A stretch of DNA of 10,232 nucleotides from Clostridiaceae bacterium (GCA_012841255.1 DUUZ01000171.1:1-10232), one strand, 5' to 3'; counted from the stretch's first letter, positions 1 to 7,261 are shown. A program made the numbers and translations. Notes: a model not told the origin generated them from the letters alone.

Positions 1-98
1 GCAGCCCGCCGGTCACGACCGAGCCTGTCACCACGGTCACGGAACCCGTGGAAACGACTCTGCCCACGTCCTCTGAACCGACGGATCCGGACGATTAA
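1..98 (+). CDS. C-terminal end of an unidentified protein (partial)
   Basis: Only the last 31 codons are present, read from base 3 to a TAA at 96-98. The peptide is almost entirely Pro, Thr, Val, Ser and Glu and ends in an acidic Thr-Asp-Pro-Asp-Asp tail. Such Thr/Pro-rich low-complexity ends are common on secreted or wall-spanning proteins of Gram-positive bacteria, but nothing here identifies a family. No hairpin with a T-run follows the stop, so its transcript may run on into the protease gene 84 bases downstream. The reading frame is supported by codon regularity and the in-frame stop; the function is unknown. Confidence 0.5.
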   Translation, partial: SPPVTTEPVTTVTEPVETTLPTSSEPTDPDD

Positions 99-116
99 AC
101 CGGCCTCCCAGCCCGT

Positions 117-144
117 CTGTTTGCAATTTGCTCTGTGCTATAAT
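117..144 (+). promoter_or_regulatory. Predicted promoter (extended -10) of the long operon
   Basis: A perfect TATAAT lies at 139-144, preceded by TG one base upstream (136-137), which makes an extended -10 element. The -35 side is weak: TCTGTT at 117-122 would give a 16-base spacer. Transcription would start near 151, about 30 bases before the protease start codon. No other convincing promoter precedes the gene block that runs to 7205. Confidence 0.6.
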
Positions 145-181
145 CCTTTCGATTGTGAAGGGGTCGACAGGAGATATTATT

Positions 182-964
182 ATGCCCGCTCTGTTTTTGA
201 ATAGATCCATCCTGGTGCCTGTAAAGGCCGTCATGGCCATGCCCATCCTGAGTTTTGCCCGCCTGGATATTGTGGATCTCCTGATCATGCTCTTTGTCAT
301 GACTCTATCCTTGTCCCTGCACGAGTTCGCCCATGCCTGGACGGCTTACAGAATGGGGGACGATACGGCGGCTCTGGCCGGCCGGCTGACTCTGAATCCC
401 CTGCGGCACCTGGACCCCATCGGCTCTTTGACCTTCCTTTTTGTGGGGATCGGCTGGGCCAGACCGGTTCCCATCAACCCGGCAAGATTTACCAAAGCCA
501 AAAGCATCAAGCGGGGAATATTTCTGACCAGCATCGCCGGCCCCCTCTCCAATATCCTTTTGGGGACGGTCGCCTGGATCCTCTTCTGCACGGTCTATAC
601 GGTCCTCCTGGCAAGCGGGGGAGGCGGACAGATGACGGTGACGCTGATCACCTTGTTCACCACTCTTTATTCCTTGAATATGCTCCTGGCAGTCTTCAAT
701 CTCCTGCCGGTCCCCCCCCTTGACGGCTACAAGGTCTTCGGCGTGGCCCTGCCCGACCGCTGGTACTACACCATCATGCAGTATGAGCGCTACATGGGGA
801 TGGTCTTTTTGATCATGGTCATCTTCTTCGGAGGACTTCTGTCCCGGATCCTGGGCTTTGTCCTCACCCCCTTCAACTACATGATCCAGTACCCCATCAC
901 CTGGATCTTCCAGCAGATTCAGGTGGCGGCCGGCCTGCCGCCCATGCCCATGTTCATCGGTTAG
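182..964 (+). CDS. Site-2 protease family (M50) membrane zinc metalloprotease
   Basis: The product is a 260-residue polytopic membrane protein of the M50 (site-2 protease, SpoIVFB/RseP-like) family, which cuts substrates within or next to the membrane. Residues 47-51 are the zinc-binding HEFAH (HExxH pattern) in a hydrophobic segment. Residues 173-182 are NLLPVPPLDG, the second family motif, with Asp181 as probable third zinc ligand. A GWARPVPINP stretch at 91-100 is typical of the short bacterial subgroup without PDZ or CBS domains. Hydrophobic segments lie near 32-46, 84-92, 123-145, 154-175 and 207-230. The ATG at 182 was chosen because AGGAG at 169-173 sits 8 bases upstream. An in-frame ATG at 128 precedes the -10 element, so it is unlikely. 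Natural substrates cannot be told from sequence. It heads an operon with trpS and scpA; I infer shared transcription rather than shared function. Confidence 0.9.
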   Translation: MPALFLNRSILVPVKAVMAMPILSFARLDIVDLLIMLFVMTLSLSLHEFAHAWTAYRMGDDTAALAGRLTLNPLRHLDPIGSLTFLFVGIGWARPVPINPARFTKAKSIKRGIFLTSIAGPLSNILLGTVAWILFCTVYTVLLASGGGGQMTVTLITLFTTLYSLNMLLAVFNLLPVPPLDGYKVFGVALPDRWYYTIMQYERYMGMVFLIMVIFFGGLLSRILGFVLTPFNYMIQYPITWIFQQIQVAAGLPPMPMFIG

Positions 965-975
965 GAGACAGCACT

Positions 976-2004
976 TTGGATGTAACAAAACAAGAAATGA
1001 AAAAAGGCAAGGATGCGGTTGTTGTATCCGGAGCCCGGCCCACGGGGGATATCCATCTGGGCAATTACGCAGGGGCGGTTTCCAACTGGATCAGCCTGCA
1101 AGAGGAGTACACCTGCTTCTATTTCATCGCCGACTACCATGCCCTGACCACCAGCTATCAGGATACGGGCGGCCTTCGGCAAAAGACCCTGGCCGTCACG
1201 GCAGACTATCTGGCCCTGGGCATCGACCCCGAAAGAACCACTCTTTTCCTGCAGTCTTCCGTCCCTGAAACGGCGGAATTATCCCTTCTTCTCTCTATGC
1301 TGACCCCGGTTTCCTGGCTGGAGCGCAACCCCTCCTATAAGGATCTTATAAGCCAGCTGTCCAATCTGGAGATCCGGACGCTTGGTTTTTTGGGCTACCC
1401 CTGCCTGATGGCGGCCGATGTCCTGATTTACCATGCCGACCTGGTACCGGTCGGGGAGGACCAGCTGCCCCACCTGGAGCTGGCCAGGGAGATTGCCCGC
1501 CGCTTCAACTACTATTACGGGGAGACCTTCCCGGAACCCCAGGCCTTGCTGACCCGGGGCCGGGTCCTGCCGGGGACCGATGGCCGGAAGATGTCCAAGA
1601 GCTATGACAACATCATCGCCTTCTCCGACCCGCCTGAAAGCGTCAAGAAGAAGGTCATGAACATGATCACCGATCCTTCCAGGATCCGGAAGACCGACCC
1701 CGGCCACCCGGAGATCTGCTCAGTTTTTGCCATGCACAAGGAGTTCAATACAAGCGGATGCCCCGGGATCGAGCGCCTCTGCCGGGCGGGGGAGATCGGC
1801 TGTGTGGACTGCAAGCGGGACTGCGCCGCAAAACTTCTGGAATTTCACGCACCGGTCCATGAAAAGAGGATGGATCTTCTTTCCAGGCCCGGGGATCTTT
1901 CGGATATTCTGGAACAGGGCTCGAAGACTGCCCGGGCCCTGGCCCGGCAGACACTTGCCCAGGCCCGGGAAGCCATTCAGATCGGATTCACTGCTCATGA
2001 ATGA
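976..2004 (+). CDS. trpS: Tryptophanyl-tRNA synthetase with a probable [4Fe-4S] cysteine motif
   Basis: This cytoplasmic class I aminoacyl-tRNA synthetase activates tryptophan and charges tRNA-Trp. The 342-residue length suits bacterial TrpS. The HIGH-type motif is HLGN at residues 27-30 and the KMSKS motif is exact at 205-209. Residues 248, 269, 276 and 279 are cysteines in a C-x20-C-x6-C-x2-C pattern ending in GCVDCK. It closely resembles the C-x22-C-x6-C-x2-C motif that holds a [4Fe-4S] cluster in the Thermotoga maritima enzyme. Extra cysteines are at 262 and 283. The start is a TTG at 976: TAGGAG at 962-967 lies 8 bases upstream and includes the protease stop codon, whereas the in-frame ATG at 997 has no ribosome-binding site. 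No T-box leader can fit in the 11-base gap. The 3' end overlaps scpA by 8 bases. Confidence 0.96.
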   Translation: MDVTKQEMKKGKDAVVVSGARPTGDIHLGNYAGAVSNWISLQEEYTCFYFIADYHALTTSYQDTGGLRQKTLAVTADYLALGIDPERTTLFLQSSVPETAELSLLLSMLTPVSWLERNPSYKDLISQLSNLEIRTLGFLGYPCLMAADVLIYHADLVPVGEDQLPHLELAREIARRFNYYYGETFPEPQALLTRGRVLPGTDGRKMSKSYDNIIAFSDPPESVKKKVMNMITDPSRIRKTDPGHPEICSVFAMHKEFNTSGCPGIERLCRAGEIGCVDCKRDCAAKLLEFHAPVHEKRMDLLSRPGDLSDILEQGSKTARALARQTLAQAREAIQIGFTAHE

Positions 2005-2749
2005 ACGGGAAGGCACGCTTGCGGTCGATATTCTGGAGTATGAGGGGCCGCTTGACCTGCTCAACCAGCTGATCGAGCGCAACCGCATTCCGGTCAGTCG
2101 GGTTTCCATCGTTTCCATTGCCGACCAGTATCTGGAGATCATCCGGGACAAACCGGTCTTTGACATGGAGCTGGCCTCGTCTTTTCTCCTGATGGCGGCC
2201 ACCTTGATCCATCTAAAGTCCGCCATGCTCCTGCCGGACCGGCCGGGGGAGGAGGGCGAGGATGTGACGGATCCCGGGGATCTTTTGGTCATGCGCCTCC
2301 TGCAGTACCGGCGCTGCCGCCTGCTGGCCTCCCAGCTGGGTGCCCGGCATGCCCAGTACCGGGATTGCTTCCGAAAGGCGCCCACCCCGCCGGAACGTCT
2401 GGGTGTCCTGCGTGAACGGACGGCGACCCGCCTGGAGCGGGACCGCTTTGAAGAGGCCGGCCGGAATCTGGCCCTTCGCAACGAGAACCGCTTTGATGAC
2501 AGCAGCAAAAAGGTGGAGCAGATTCTGGAGCGGGAACGGATATCCCTGGCCGAGCGCATGCTCTATATTGTCAAGCATATTGCAGGCCGGTCCCGGATTT
2601 TCTTCTATGAGCTTTTCCCGCCTGAACTCCCGCCCATTGAACGGATTACTGGCTTTTTGGCCGTCCTGGAACTGGTCTTTCAAAACAAGGCCAGGGTAAC
2701 CCAGAAAAAATTATTCTCACCCATCATGATTGAACGTAAAGGAAGGTGA
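1997..2749 (+). CDS. scpA: Segregation and condensation protein A
   Basis: ScpA is the kleisin subunit that bridges the two heads of the SMC dimer and, with ScpB, forms bacterial condensin acting on the nucleoid. The 250-residue product has the family N-terminus: EGPLDLL at 16-22, a QYLEIIRDK helix near 44-52, and FLLMAATLIHLKSAMLLP at 63-80. Residues 82-95 form an acidic linker, as usual. The C-terminal winged-helix part (about 208-250) matches the SMC-head-binding region. The ATG at 1997 overlaps the last 8 bases of trpS and no clear Shine-Dalgarno sequence precedes it, so translation is probably coupled to trpS. scpB follows after 6 bases, the standard pairing. No smc gene lies in the window. 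Confidence 0.95.
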   Translation: MNEREGTLAVDILEYEGPLDLLNQLIERNRIPVSRVSIVSIADQYLEIIRDKPVFDMELASSFLLMAATLIHLKSAMLLPDRPGEEGEDVTDPGDLLVMRLLQYRRCRLLASQLGARHAQYRDCFRKAPTPPERLGVLRERTATRLERDRFEEAGRNLALRNENRFDDSSKKVEQILERERISLAERMLYIVKHIAGRSRIFFYELFPPELPPIERITGFLAVLELVFQNKARVTQKKLFSPIMIERKGR

Positions 2750-2755
2750 CCGACC

Positions 2756-4039
2756 GTGGCTTACCAAGAACAGATGAGAGCCCTGGAAGCCCTGCTTTTT
2801 GCAGCTGGTGACCCGCTTCCCTTCGAGGACCTGGCCCTGCTTTTGGACGTCGGCAAAGACGAGGCCATCGCCTTGGCTGAGCAGCTGATGCGCCGTTACC
2901 AGAGGGATCCCCTCTCCGGCCTGACCGTCCGGGAGATCGAGGGGGCCGTGTGCCTGGCGACCAAGAGCTCCGCTTCAGAGGTTCTTGAGAACTTTTTCGG
3001 CAAGATCCGGGGTCAGAAACTGACCGACGCCGCTTATGAAACCCTGGCGGTTATCGCCTACAATGCACCGGTGACCCGGGCGGAGATCGAAACGGTCCGT
3101 GGAGTCAACAGCGACTCCGTCGTGGCCCGCCTGATCGAACGGGGCCTGGTCCGTGAGGCGGGTGCCCTGGAAGTGCCCGGCCGGCCGGTCCTCCTGGATG
3201 TCACCGACCAGTTTCTTTTGGATTTCGGCCTCAAGTCCACCCGGGACCTGCCGGCCATGGATCTCCTCATGTATGATACCGTCATGAAATTATCTGAACA
3301 CATGCCCCATGAAGCTTCGGGAAGCCCGGTCCGCAAACCTTTGGTCATCGCCATCGACGGACCTTCGGGCGCCGGCAAGAGCACGGTTGCCCGCCTCCTG
3401 TCCGAACATCTTGGTATTTTGAGCCTGGATACGGGAGCCATGTACAGGGCCTTGGGATACAAGGCTCTGCGCCTGGGGATCAGCCCGTCCGACGAAGAGG
3501 CGGTCCGGGCCATGCTGGCGGAGACAGTCATGGAAATCGACCTTTCGGACCGGGTGCAGAAGACTCGTGTCGACGGGGAGGATATGGAGCCCTTTATCCG
3601 GACCCCCGAAGCCTCCATGGCGGCGTCAGACATCAGCGTTCTGCCTGTCTGCCGGGATTACTGTGTCCGCATCCAGCGGGAGCTGGGCAAGAAACAGGCC
3701 TTGATCCTGGAGGGCCGGGATATTGGTTCCTATGTTTTTCCCGACGCCCCTGTCAAATTTTTCGTCACCGCATCTGCCCAAACCCGGGCGGAGCGCAGGC
3801 TCAAGGACCTGGAAAAAGCCGGAGTGGAAACCAGCCTGGAGGAAGTGATCCGGGATATTGAGGAACGTGACCGCCAGGATTCCAGCCGCAAGCTGGCCCC
3901 GGCCGTCAAGGCCCCGGACGCCGTCGAGATTGATACCAGTGACATGACCCTGCGTGAGGTCATCGACACCATGCTGGACGTGATACGGAAGAAGGAATTG
4001 GATCAGCCAGGCTGGCGGTCCGGGGAGGGCAGGGAATGA
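2756..4039 (+). CDS. scpB-cmk: Fused segregation and condensation protein B - cytidylate kinase
   Basis: One uninterrupted 427-residue frame joins two normally separate proteins. Residues 1 to about 175 are ScpB, the winged-helix partner of ScpA in condensin: VIAYNAPVTRAEIETVRGV at 99-117 and FGLKSTRDLP at 157-166, close to the usual C-terminus. Residues about 196-415 are a complete cytidylate kinase, which phosphorylates CMP and dCMP with ATP: P-loop DGPSGAGKST at 201-210, DTGAMYRA at 225-232, LEGRDIGSYVFPDAPVKFF at 318-336, and the lid region RDRQDSSR at 371-378. About 20 residues link them. The start is a GTG at 2756 with GGAAGG at 2741-2746, 9 bases upstream. In-frame ATGs at 3284 and 3302 could start a separate kinase, but neither has a visible ribosome-binding site. 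Many Firmicutes carry rluB between scpB and cmk; it is absent here. Both domain assignments are firm; fusion of the mature protein is inferred. Confidence 0.92.
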   Translation: MAYQEQMRALEALLFAAGDPLPFEDLALLLDVGKDEAIALAEQLMRRYQRDPLSGLTVREIEGAVCLATKSSASEVLENFFGKIRGQKLTDAAYETLAVIAYNAPVTRAEIETVRGVNSDSVVARLIERGLVREAGALEVPGRPVLLDVTDQFLLDFGLKSTRDLPAMDLLMYDTVMKLSEHMPHEASGSPVRKPLVIAIDGPSGAGKSTVARLLSEHLGILSLDTGAMYRALGYKALRLGISPSDEEAVRAMLAETVMEIDLSDRVQKTRVDGEDMEPFIRTPEASMAASDISVLPVCRDYCVRIQRELGKKQALILEGRDIGSYVFPDAPVKFFVTASAQTRAERRLKDLEKAGVETSLEEVIRDIEERDRQDSSRKLAPAVKAPDAVEIDTSDMTLREVIDTMLDVIRKKELDQPGWRSGEGRE

Positions 4040-4734
4040 AGCTTTCCTCTTCCTCCCGTTTCTTGAGAACCCTGATCCGCGGTCTTGCCGCCCTCATTCT
4101 TTGGCCCCTTTTCCTGCCCAAAAGGGAAGGCCGCCCCTGGATGCCGGAAGGGGAGGGGGGGCTGCTTCTGGCCAACCATCACAGTCTCCTGGACCCAATT
4201 TTAATCACCTACTTCTATAAATCCGAGCGCCTGAGTTTTGTCGCCAAGAAGGAACTCTTCAATATTTTTGCCATCGGCCGGATACTGCGGGCCTTCCGCA
4301 GCATTCCCCTGGACCGGGAGACGGCCGATGTCCGGGCGACCAAACTGATCCTGGCCATGATCAAGGAAGGCCAGGTGGTGGGACTTTTTCCCCAGGGGAC
4401 CCGGGTCAGTCTGGAGGAGCCGACCTCCATGACTCCGCACGCACCCATGCTCTATTACGCCATCCGCCGGGGAATTCCTATTATGTTCACGGCAGTCGAC
4501 CCTCGTTACCGGCTCTTCGGACGCCCCCGCTTTATCTTCGCCGACCCGGTGCGCCCCAAGCTTTCAGGCGGCCTTCTTTCCCGTGAGGAACAGGAGGGTG
4601 TCGCCTGGGAGCTGATGCGGCGGATCTACGCAATAGCAGGACTGGACTATGAATACGAAGGCCGGGAACGCTGGCAGAGTTTCTTCGATCAGCGGATCGA
4701 GCTTGTGCCCATCCCCCGGGAGGAAGATCACTAA
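4036..4734 (+). CDS. plsC: 1-acyl-sn-glycerol-3-phosphate acyltransferase
   Basis: This membrane-associated enzyme is expected to acylate lysophosphatidic acid to phosphatidic acid, the second acylation step of phospholipid synthesis. The 232-residue length fits the short bacterial PlsC family. A hydrophobic N-terminal segment (residues 10-28) probably anchors it. The catalytic HX4D motif is NHHSLLD at 47-53 (His48, Asp53). The second substrate motif appears as FPQGTR at 118-123; most relatives have Glu where Gln120 stands. The start ATG shares bases with the scpB-cmk stop (ATGA at 4036-4039), and GGGGAGGG at 4022-4029 is a good ribosome-binding site. The position between cmk and ispH-rpsA is a familiar clostridial order. 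Acyl donor (acyl-ACP, acyl phosphate or acyl-CoA) and exact acceptor cannot be read from the sequence. Confidence 0.88.
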   Translation: MKLSSSSRFLRTLIRGLAALILWPLFLPKREGRPWMPEGEGGLLLANHHSLLDPILITYFYKSERLSFVAKKELFNIFAIGRILRAFRSIPLDRETADVRATKLILAMIKEGQVVGLFPQGTRVSLEEPTSMTPHAPMLYYAIRRGIPIMFTAVDPRYRLFGRPRFIFADPVRPKLSGGLLSREEQEGVAWELMRRIYAIAGLDYEYEGRERWQSFFDQRIELVPIPREEDH

Positions 4735-7205
4735 TGCAGATTGAAGTTGCCGCATCCGCAGGTTTCTGCCCCGGTGTCAAGCGGGCGGTCGACATGGCCT
4801 ACCGGGCCATCGAGGCCGGGGAGTCCCCGGGACTCTGGCTCTATGGTGCAGTGGTCCACAATGAGCTCGTGATCGAGGATCTGGAAGGACGCGGAGCCCG
4901 CATCGCCGAGCGGGTTGAGGACATTCCCTCAAAGGCCCGTGTCCTGATCCGGGCGCACGGGGTGTCGCCGGATGTCCTGGAAGCCCTGAAAGAAAAGGAC
5001 TGCGTTCTTTTGAACGGAACCTGCCCCTTTGTTATCAAGATCCAGAAACTGGCGGCCGAGGCCGCCCGGGAAGGCAAGGGGATCATCATGACAGGCCGGG
5101 CCGATCATCCGGAAGTTATCGGCGTCATCGGCCATGCGGCCCCGGTCGTCCCTGTCATAATCGAGACGGCAGAAGAGGCGGAGGGCATGGATTTTGACGG
5201 ACGGGAGTGGATTTTGGTCTCCCAGACGACCTTTTCCCATGAACGCTGGATACAAATCCGTGAGCTTCTTAAAAAGAAAATTGCCAATCTCTGTATTTTT
5301 GATACAATATGTAGTACGACTGCCCGAAGGCAGTCTGATGCGAGGGCGCTTGCAGCTTCTTCCGACGTCATGTTGGTACTGGGAAGCGAAACAAGTTCCA
5401 ACACAAACAAACTTCTTGAAGTTTGCCGTGAGGAGTGCAGCGACGTGCATCTGATTCATAGGCCGGACCAGGTCGCAAAAATCCTGGAACCATATGCGAC
5501 CGGTTCAACGAGAGTCGGTGTCACCACCGGCGCCTCAACACCAGACGGGATGATCAGGGAGGTTATCTACAGAATGACAACAATTGAAGGCATGGCGAAG
5601 CCGGAAGAGAATGCTGACGTAAATTTTGAGGATTACGTTGACAGCATTCCTGAGCTTCAACCAAAAAGTATTGTCCGCGGAAGAATCGTCCGCTACGACG
5701 ATGAATTTGTTTACGTTGACGTAAAAGACAAATCGGAAGGCAAGGTTCCGATCCGCGAGCTGGAGACAAACCCTGACTATGATCTGGATGAAGCCGTTAA
5801 GAATCACCAGGAAGTTGACGTTTACATTCGAAGCATCCGCAGCTCTGACGCCGGCAAGGAGATTATGCTCTCCACCGGTTATGTGGAGACTTTGAAGCAC
5901 AAAGAAGTCATCCAAAAGGCATTTGAAGAAAGAACACCGATTACGGTCAAGGTTGTAAATGTTGTACGCGACGGCGTGATCGCTTCCTACCGGAGTATTG
6001 ACGTTTACATCCATCGTACCCAGCTCGAGCTGACTGTCGTTGACGACCTGACGCCCTACCGCGATCAGGAGTTTGACGTTCTCATCACTCAATTTGATCC
6101 CAACCGCCGCCGTATGCGCGTGTCGGGTTCAAGGAGAATGCTGCTTCAGCAGGAACGCAAAGCCAGCGAACGTGAGATCTGGGACACCATCGAGGTTGGG
6201 AATGAATACACGGGCGTGGTCCGTAACCTGACCAACTTCGGAGCCTTTGTAGACATCGGCGGCGTGGATGGTTTGATCCACATCAGCGAGATGTCCTGGC
6301 AGCGGATCAGGCACCCCTCAGAAGTCCTGTCCGTGGGAGACAAGGTAAACGTTTACGTCAAGGATTTCGACCGTTCCAAAAAACGGATTTCACTGGGCTA
6401 CAGACGCGAGCAGGATGACCCCTACCGCGACATCGAAGCCCGCTTCCCCGTGGGCGCCATCGTGCGAGGCGTGGTTGTCCGGATGTTCCCCTTCGGCGCT
6501 TTCATCAACATTGCACCCGAAGTGGACGCCCTCTGCCACATCTCGCAAATCTCCAACTACCACCTGAACAAGCCGGGCGACGTCCTGGTTGAAGGCATGG
6601 AAGTGGATGCCCGGGTCGTTGAAGTTTCCGATGAAGCCCGCCGGATCAGCGTCAGCATCCGCGAGGTTGAACCCATCAACCCCGATCCGGATTCCGAGTT
6701 GGCCCAGCAGCACGAGGAAATGATGCAAAAACGCCAGCAGCAGGCACCGCGCCGCAGAGGCGGTGGCGGAAAACGCCGCGGAGACCAGGATGATCTACCG
6801 ACCAGCTACGTTGATGATCAGGCAAGATCCGCCATCTCCTCCATGGCTGACATTACGGCGGTAACCAAGGAAGGTTCCGACCTGATGGACAGCATGGCGG
6901 CCTTGAGAGACGAACTGCAGGCGGCCGAAAAGGCCGGGAAGTCGGAAGAAGCGGAGACAGCCCTGGCTGAACCGGTTTCCGCCGCAGTCGTTGAAGTCGA
7001 AGAAGCTGTTGAAGAAGCAGCTGTTGAAGAAGCAGTCGTCGAAGAAGCTGTTGAAGAAGCAGTCGTCGAAGAAGCTGTTGAAGAAGCTGTCGTCGAAGAG
7101 GCTGTTGAAGAAGCTGTCGTCGAAGAAGCTGTTGAAGAAGCAGTTGTCGAAGAAGCTGTTGAAGAAGCCGTTTCGGAGCCTGAAGTTCTCGAAGAAGGCG
7201 AATAG
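4734..7205 (+). CDS. ispH-rpsA: Fused IspH (HMBPP reductase) - ribosomal protein S1
   Basis: The 823-residue protein combines two functions, an architecture known in Clostridia. Residues 1 to about 283 are IspH, the [4Fe-4S] enzyme that reduces HMBPP to IPP and DMAPP in the last step of the MEP isoprenoid pathway. Cluster ligands Cys12, Cys97 and Cys193 are present, with His42, His75, His125, Glu127, Thr166 and the SSNT loop (221-224) of the active site. Residues about 311-644 hold four S1 RNA-binding domains (starting near 311, 400, 487 and 572); the third and fourth carry the clearest GAF...HIS signatures. A basic patch (RRRGGGGKRRG, 673-683) is followed by a low-complexity acidic tail rich in Glu, Ala and Val. 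The ATG overlaps the plsC stop by one base (TAATG), with AGGA at 4721-4724. From about 5260 onward, codons become less GC-rich and Arg shifts from CGG toward CGC, suggesting high-expression codon choice in the S1 part. Confidence 0.95.
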   Translation: MQIEVAASAGFCPGVKRAVDMAYRAIEAGESPGLWLYGAVVHNELVIEDLEGRGARIAERVEDIPSKARVLIRAHGVSPDVLEALKEKDCVLLNGTCPFVIKIQKLAAEAAREGKGIIMTGRADHPEVIGVIGHAAPVVPVIIETAEEAEGMDFDGREWILVSQTTFSHERWIQIRELLKKKIANLCIFDTICSTTARRQSDARALAASSDVMLVLGSETSSNTNKLLEVCREECSDVHLIHRPDQVAKILEPYATGSTRVGVTTGASTPDGMIREVIYRMTTIEGMAKPEENADVNFEDYVDSIPELQPKSIVRGRIVRYDDEFVYVDVKDKSEGKVPIRELETNPDYDLDEAVKNHQEVDVYIRSIRSSDAGKEIMLSTGYVETLKHKEVIQKAFEERTPITVKVVNVVRDGVIASYRSIDVYIHRTQLELTVVDDLTPYRDQEFDVLITQFDPNRRRMRVSGSRRMLLQQERKASEREIWDTIEVGNEYTGVVRNLTNFGAFVDIGGVDGLIHISEMSWQRIRHPSEVLSVGDKVNVYVKDFDRSKKRISLGYRREQDDPYRDIEARFPVGAIVRGVVVRMFPFGAFINIAPEVDALCHISQISNYHLNKPGDVLVEGMEVDARVVEVSDEARRISVSIREVEPINPDPDSELAQQHEEMMQKRQQQAPRRRGGGGKRRGDQDDLPTSYVDDQARSAISSMADITAVTKEGSDLMDSMAALRDELQAAEKAGKSEEAETALAEPVSAAVVEVEEAVEEAAVEEAVVEEAVEEAVVEEAVEEAVVEEAVEEAVVEEAVEEAVVEEAVEEAVSEPEVLEEGE
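5281..5308 (+). promoter_or_regulatory. Candidate internal promoter within the ispH part
   Basis: TTGCCA at 5281-5286 and TACAAT at 5303-5308 are separated by 16 bases. Each matches the sigma-A consensus in five of six positions. The element lies in a locally AT-rich part of the IspH coding region, about 280 bases ahead of the S1 domains. It could drive extra mRNA for the S1 half, but no strong ribosome-binding site precedes the in-frame ATG at 5592, so a separate S1 product is unproven. Chance occurrence is possible. Confidence 0.3.
7041..7175 (+). repeat. 27-bp tandem repeat, five copies, encoding a Glu/Ala/Val tail
   Basis: Five consecutive 27-base units begin at 7041, 7068, 7095, 7122 and 7149. 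Each encodes the nine-residue unit EEAVEEAVV; the last ends in Ser instead of Val. Units differ only at a few mostly synonymous third positions (GCA/GCT/GCC, GTC/GTT, GAA/GAG) until the final codons. Two more degenerate units precede them from about 6999. The repeat forms the C-terminal end of the IspH-S1 protein and predicts a negatively charged, probably helical tail. Confidence 0.9.
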
Positions 7206-7229
7206 CTTTAAATAGCGGTTTAAACGAGG

Positions 7230-7261
7230 AAGGGACGCAGGCCGGGCTTGCGTCCCTTTTT
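7230..7261 (+). terminator. Intrinsic terminator after ispH-rpsA
   Basis: The stem GGGACGCA (7232-7239) pairs perfectly with TGCGTCCC (7249-7256), extends by A-T and G-T/G-C pairs on both sides, closes on a short CCGGG loop, and runs into five T residues (7257-7261). It lies 25 bases after the stop codon and marks the end of the long operon. rtcB starts only 23 bases further on. Confidence 0.9.

Noticed and set aside
128..181. Earlier ATG for the M50 protease
   Set aside because: It lies upstream of the predicted -10 element and has no ribosome-binding site, while the ATG at 182 has AGGAG at the right distance.
1727..1996. Upstream extension of the scpA frame within trpS
   Set aside because: The frame stays open by chance. 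ScpA homology begins right after the ATG at 1997, and the upstream bases encode TrpS.
1720..2559. Open frame of 279 codons on the minus strand, rich in Arg and Ser
   Set aside because: It lies opposite trpS and scpA, whose identities are firm. The Arg/Ser bias is what GC-rich coding DNA gives in the complementary frame.
4821..4835. 15-base palindrome GAGTCCC-C-GGGACTC
   Set aside because: It lies inside the ispH coding region with no regulatory context; GC-rich coding DNA gives such short dyads by chance.
7041..7175. Short regular repeats considered as a CRISPR array
   Set aside because: The units are directly adjacent without unique spacers and keep the S1 reading frame, so this is a coding tandem repeat.
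6991..7215. Plus-strand frame encoding a Lys/Leu repeat peptide
   Set aside because: It is another frame of the same GAAGAAGCTGTT-type repeat within ispH-rpsA and has no ribosome-binding site.
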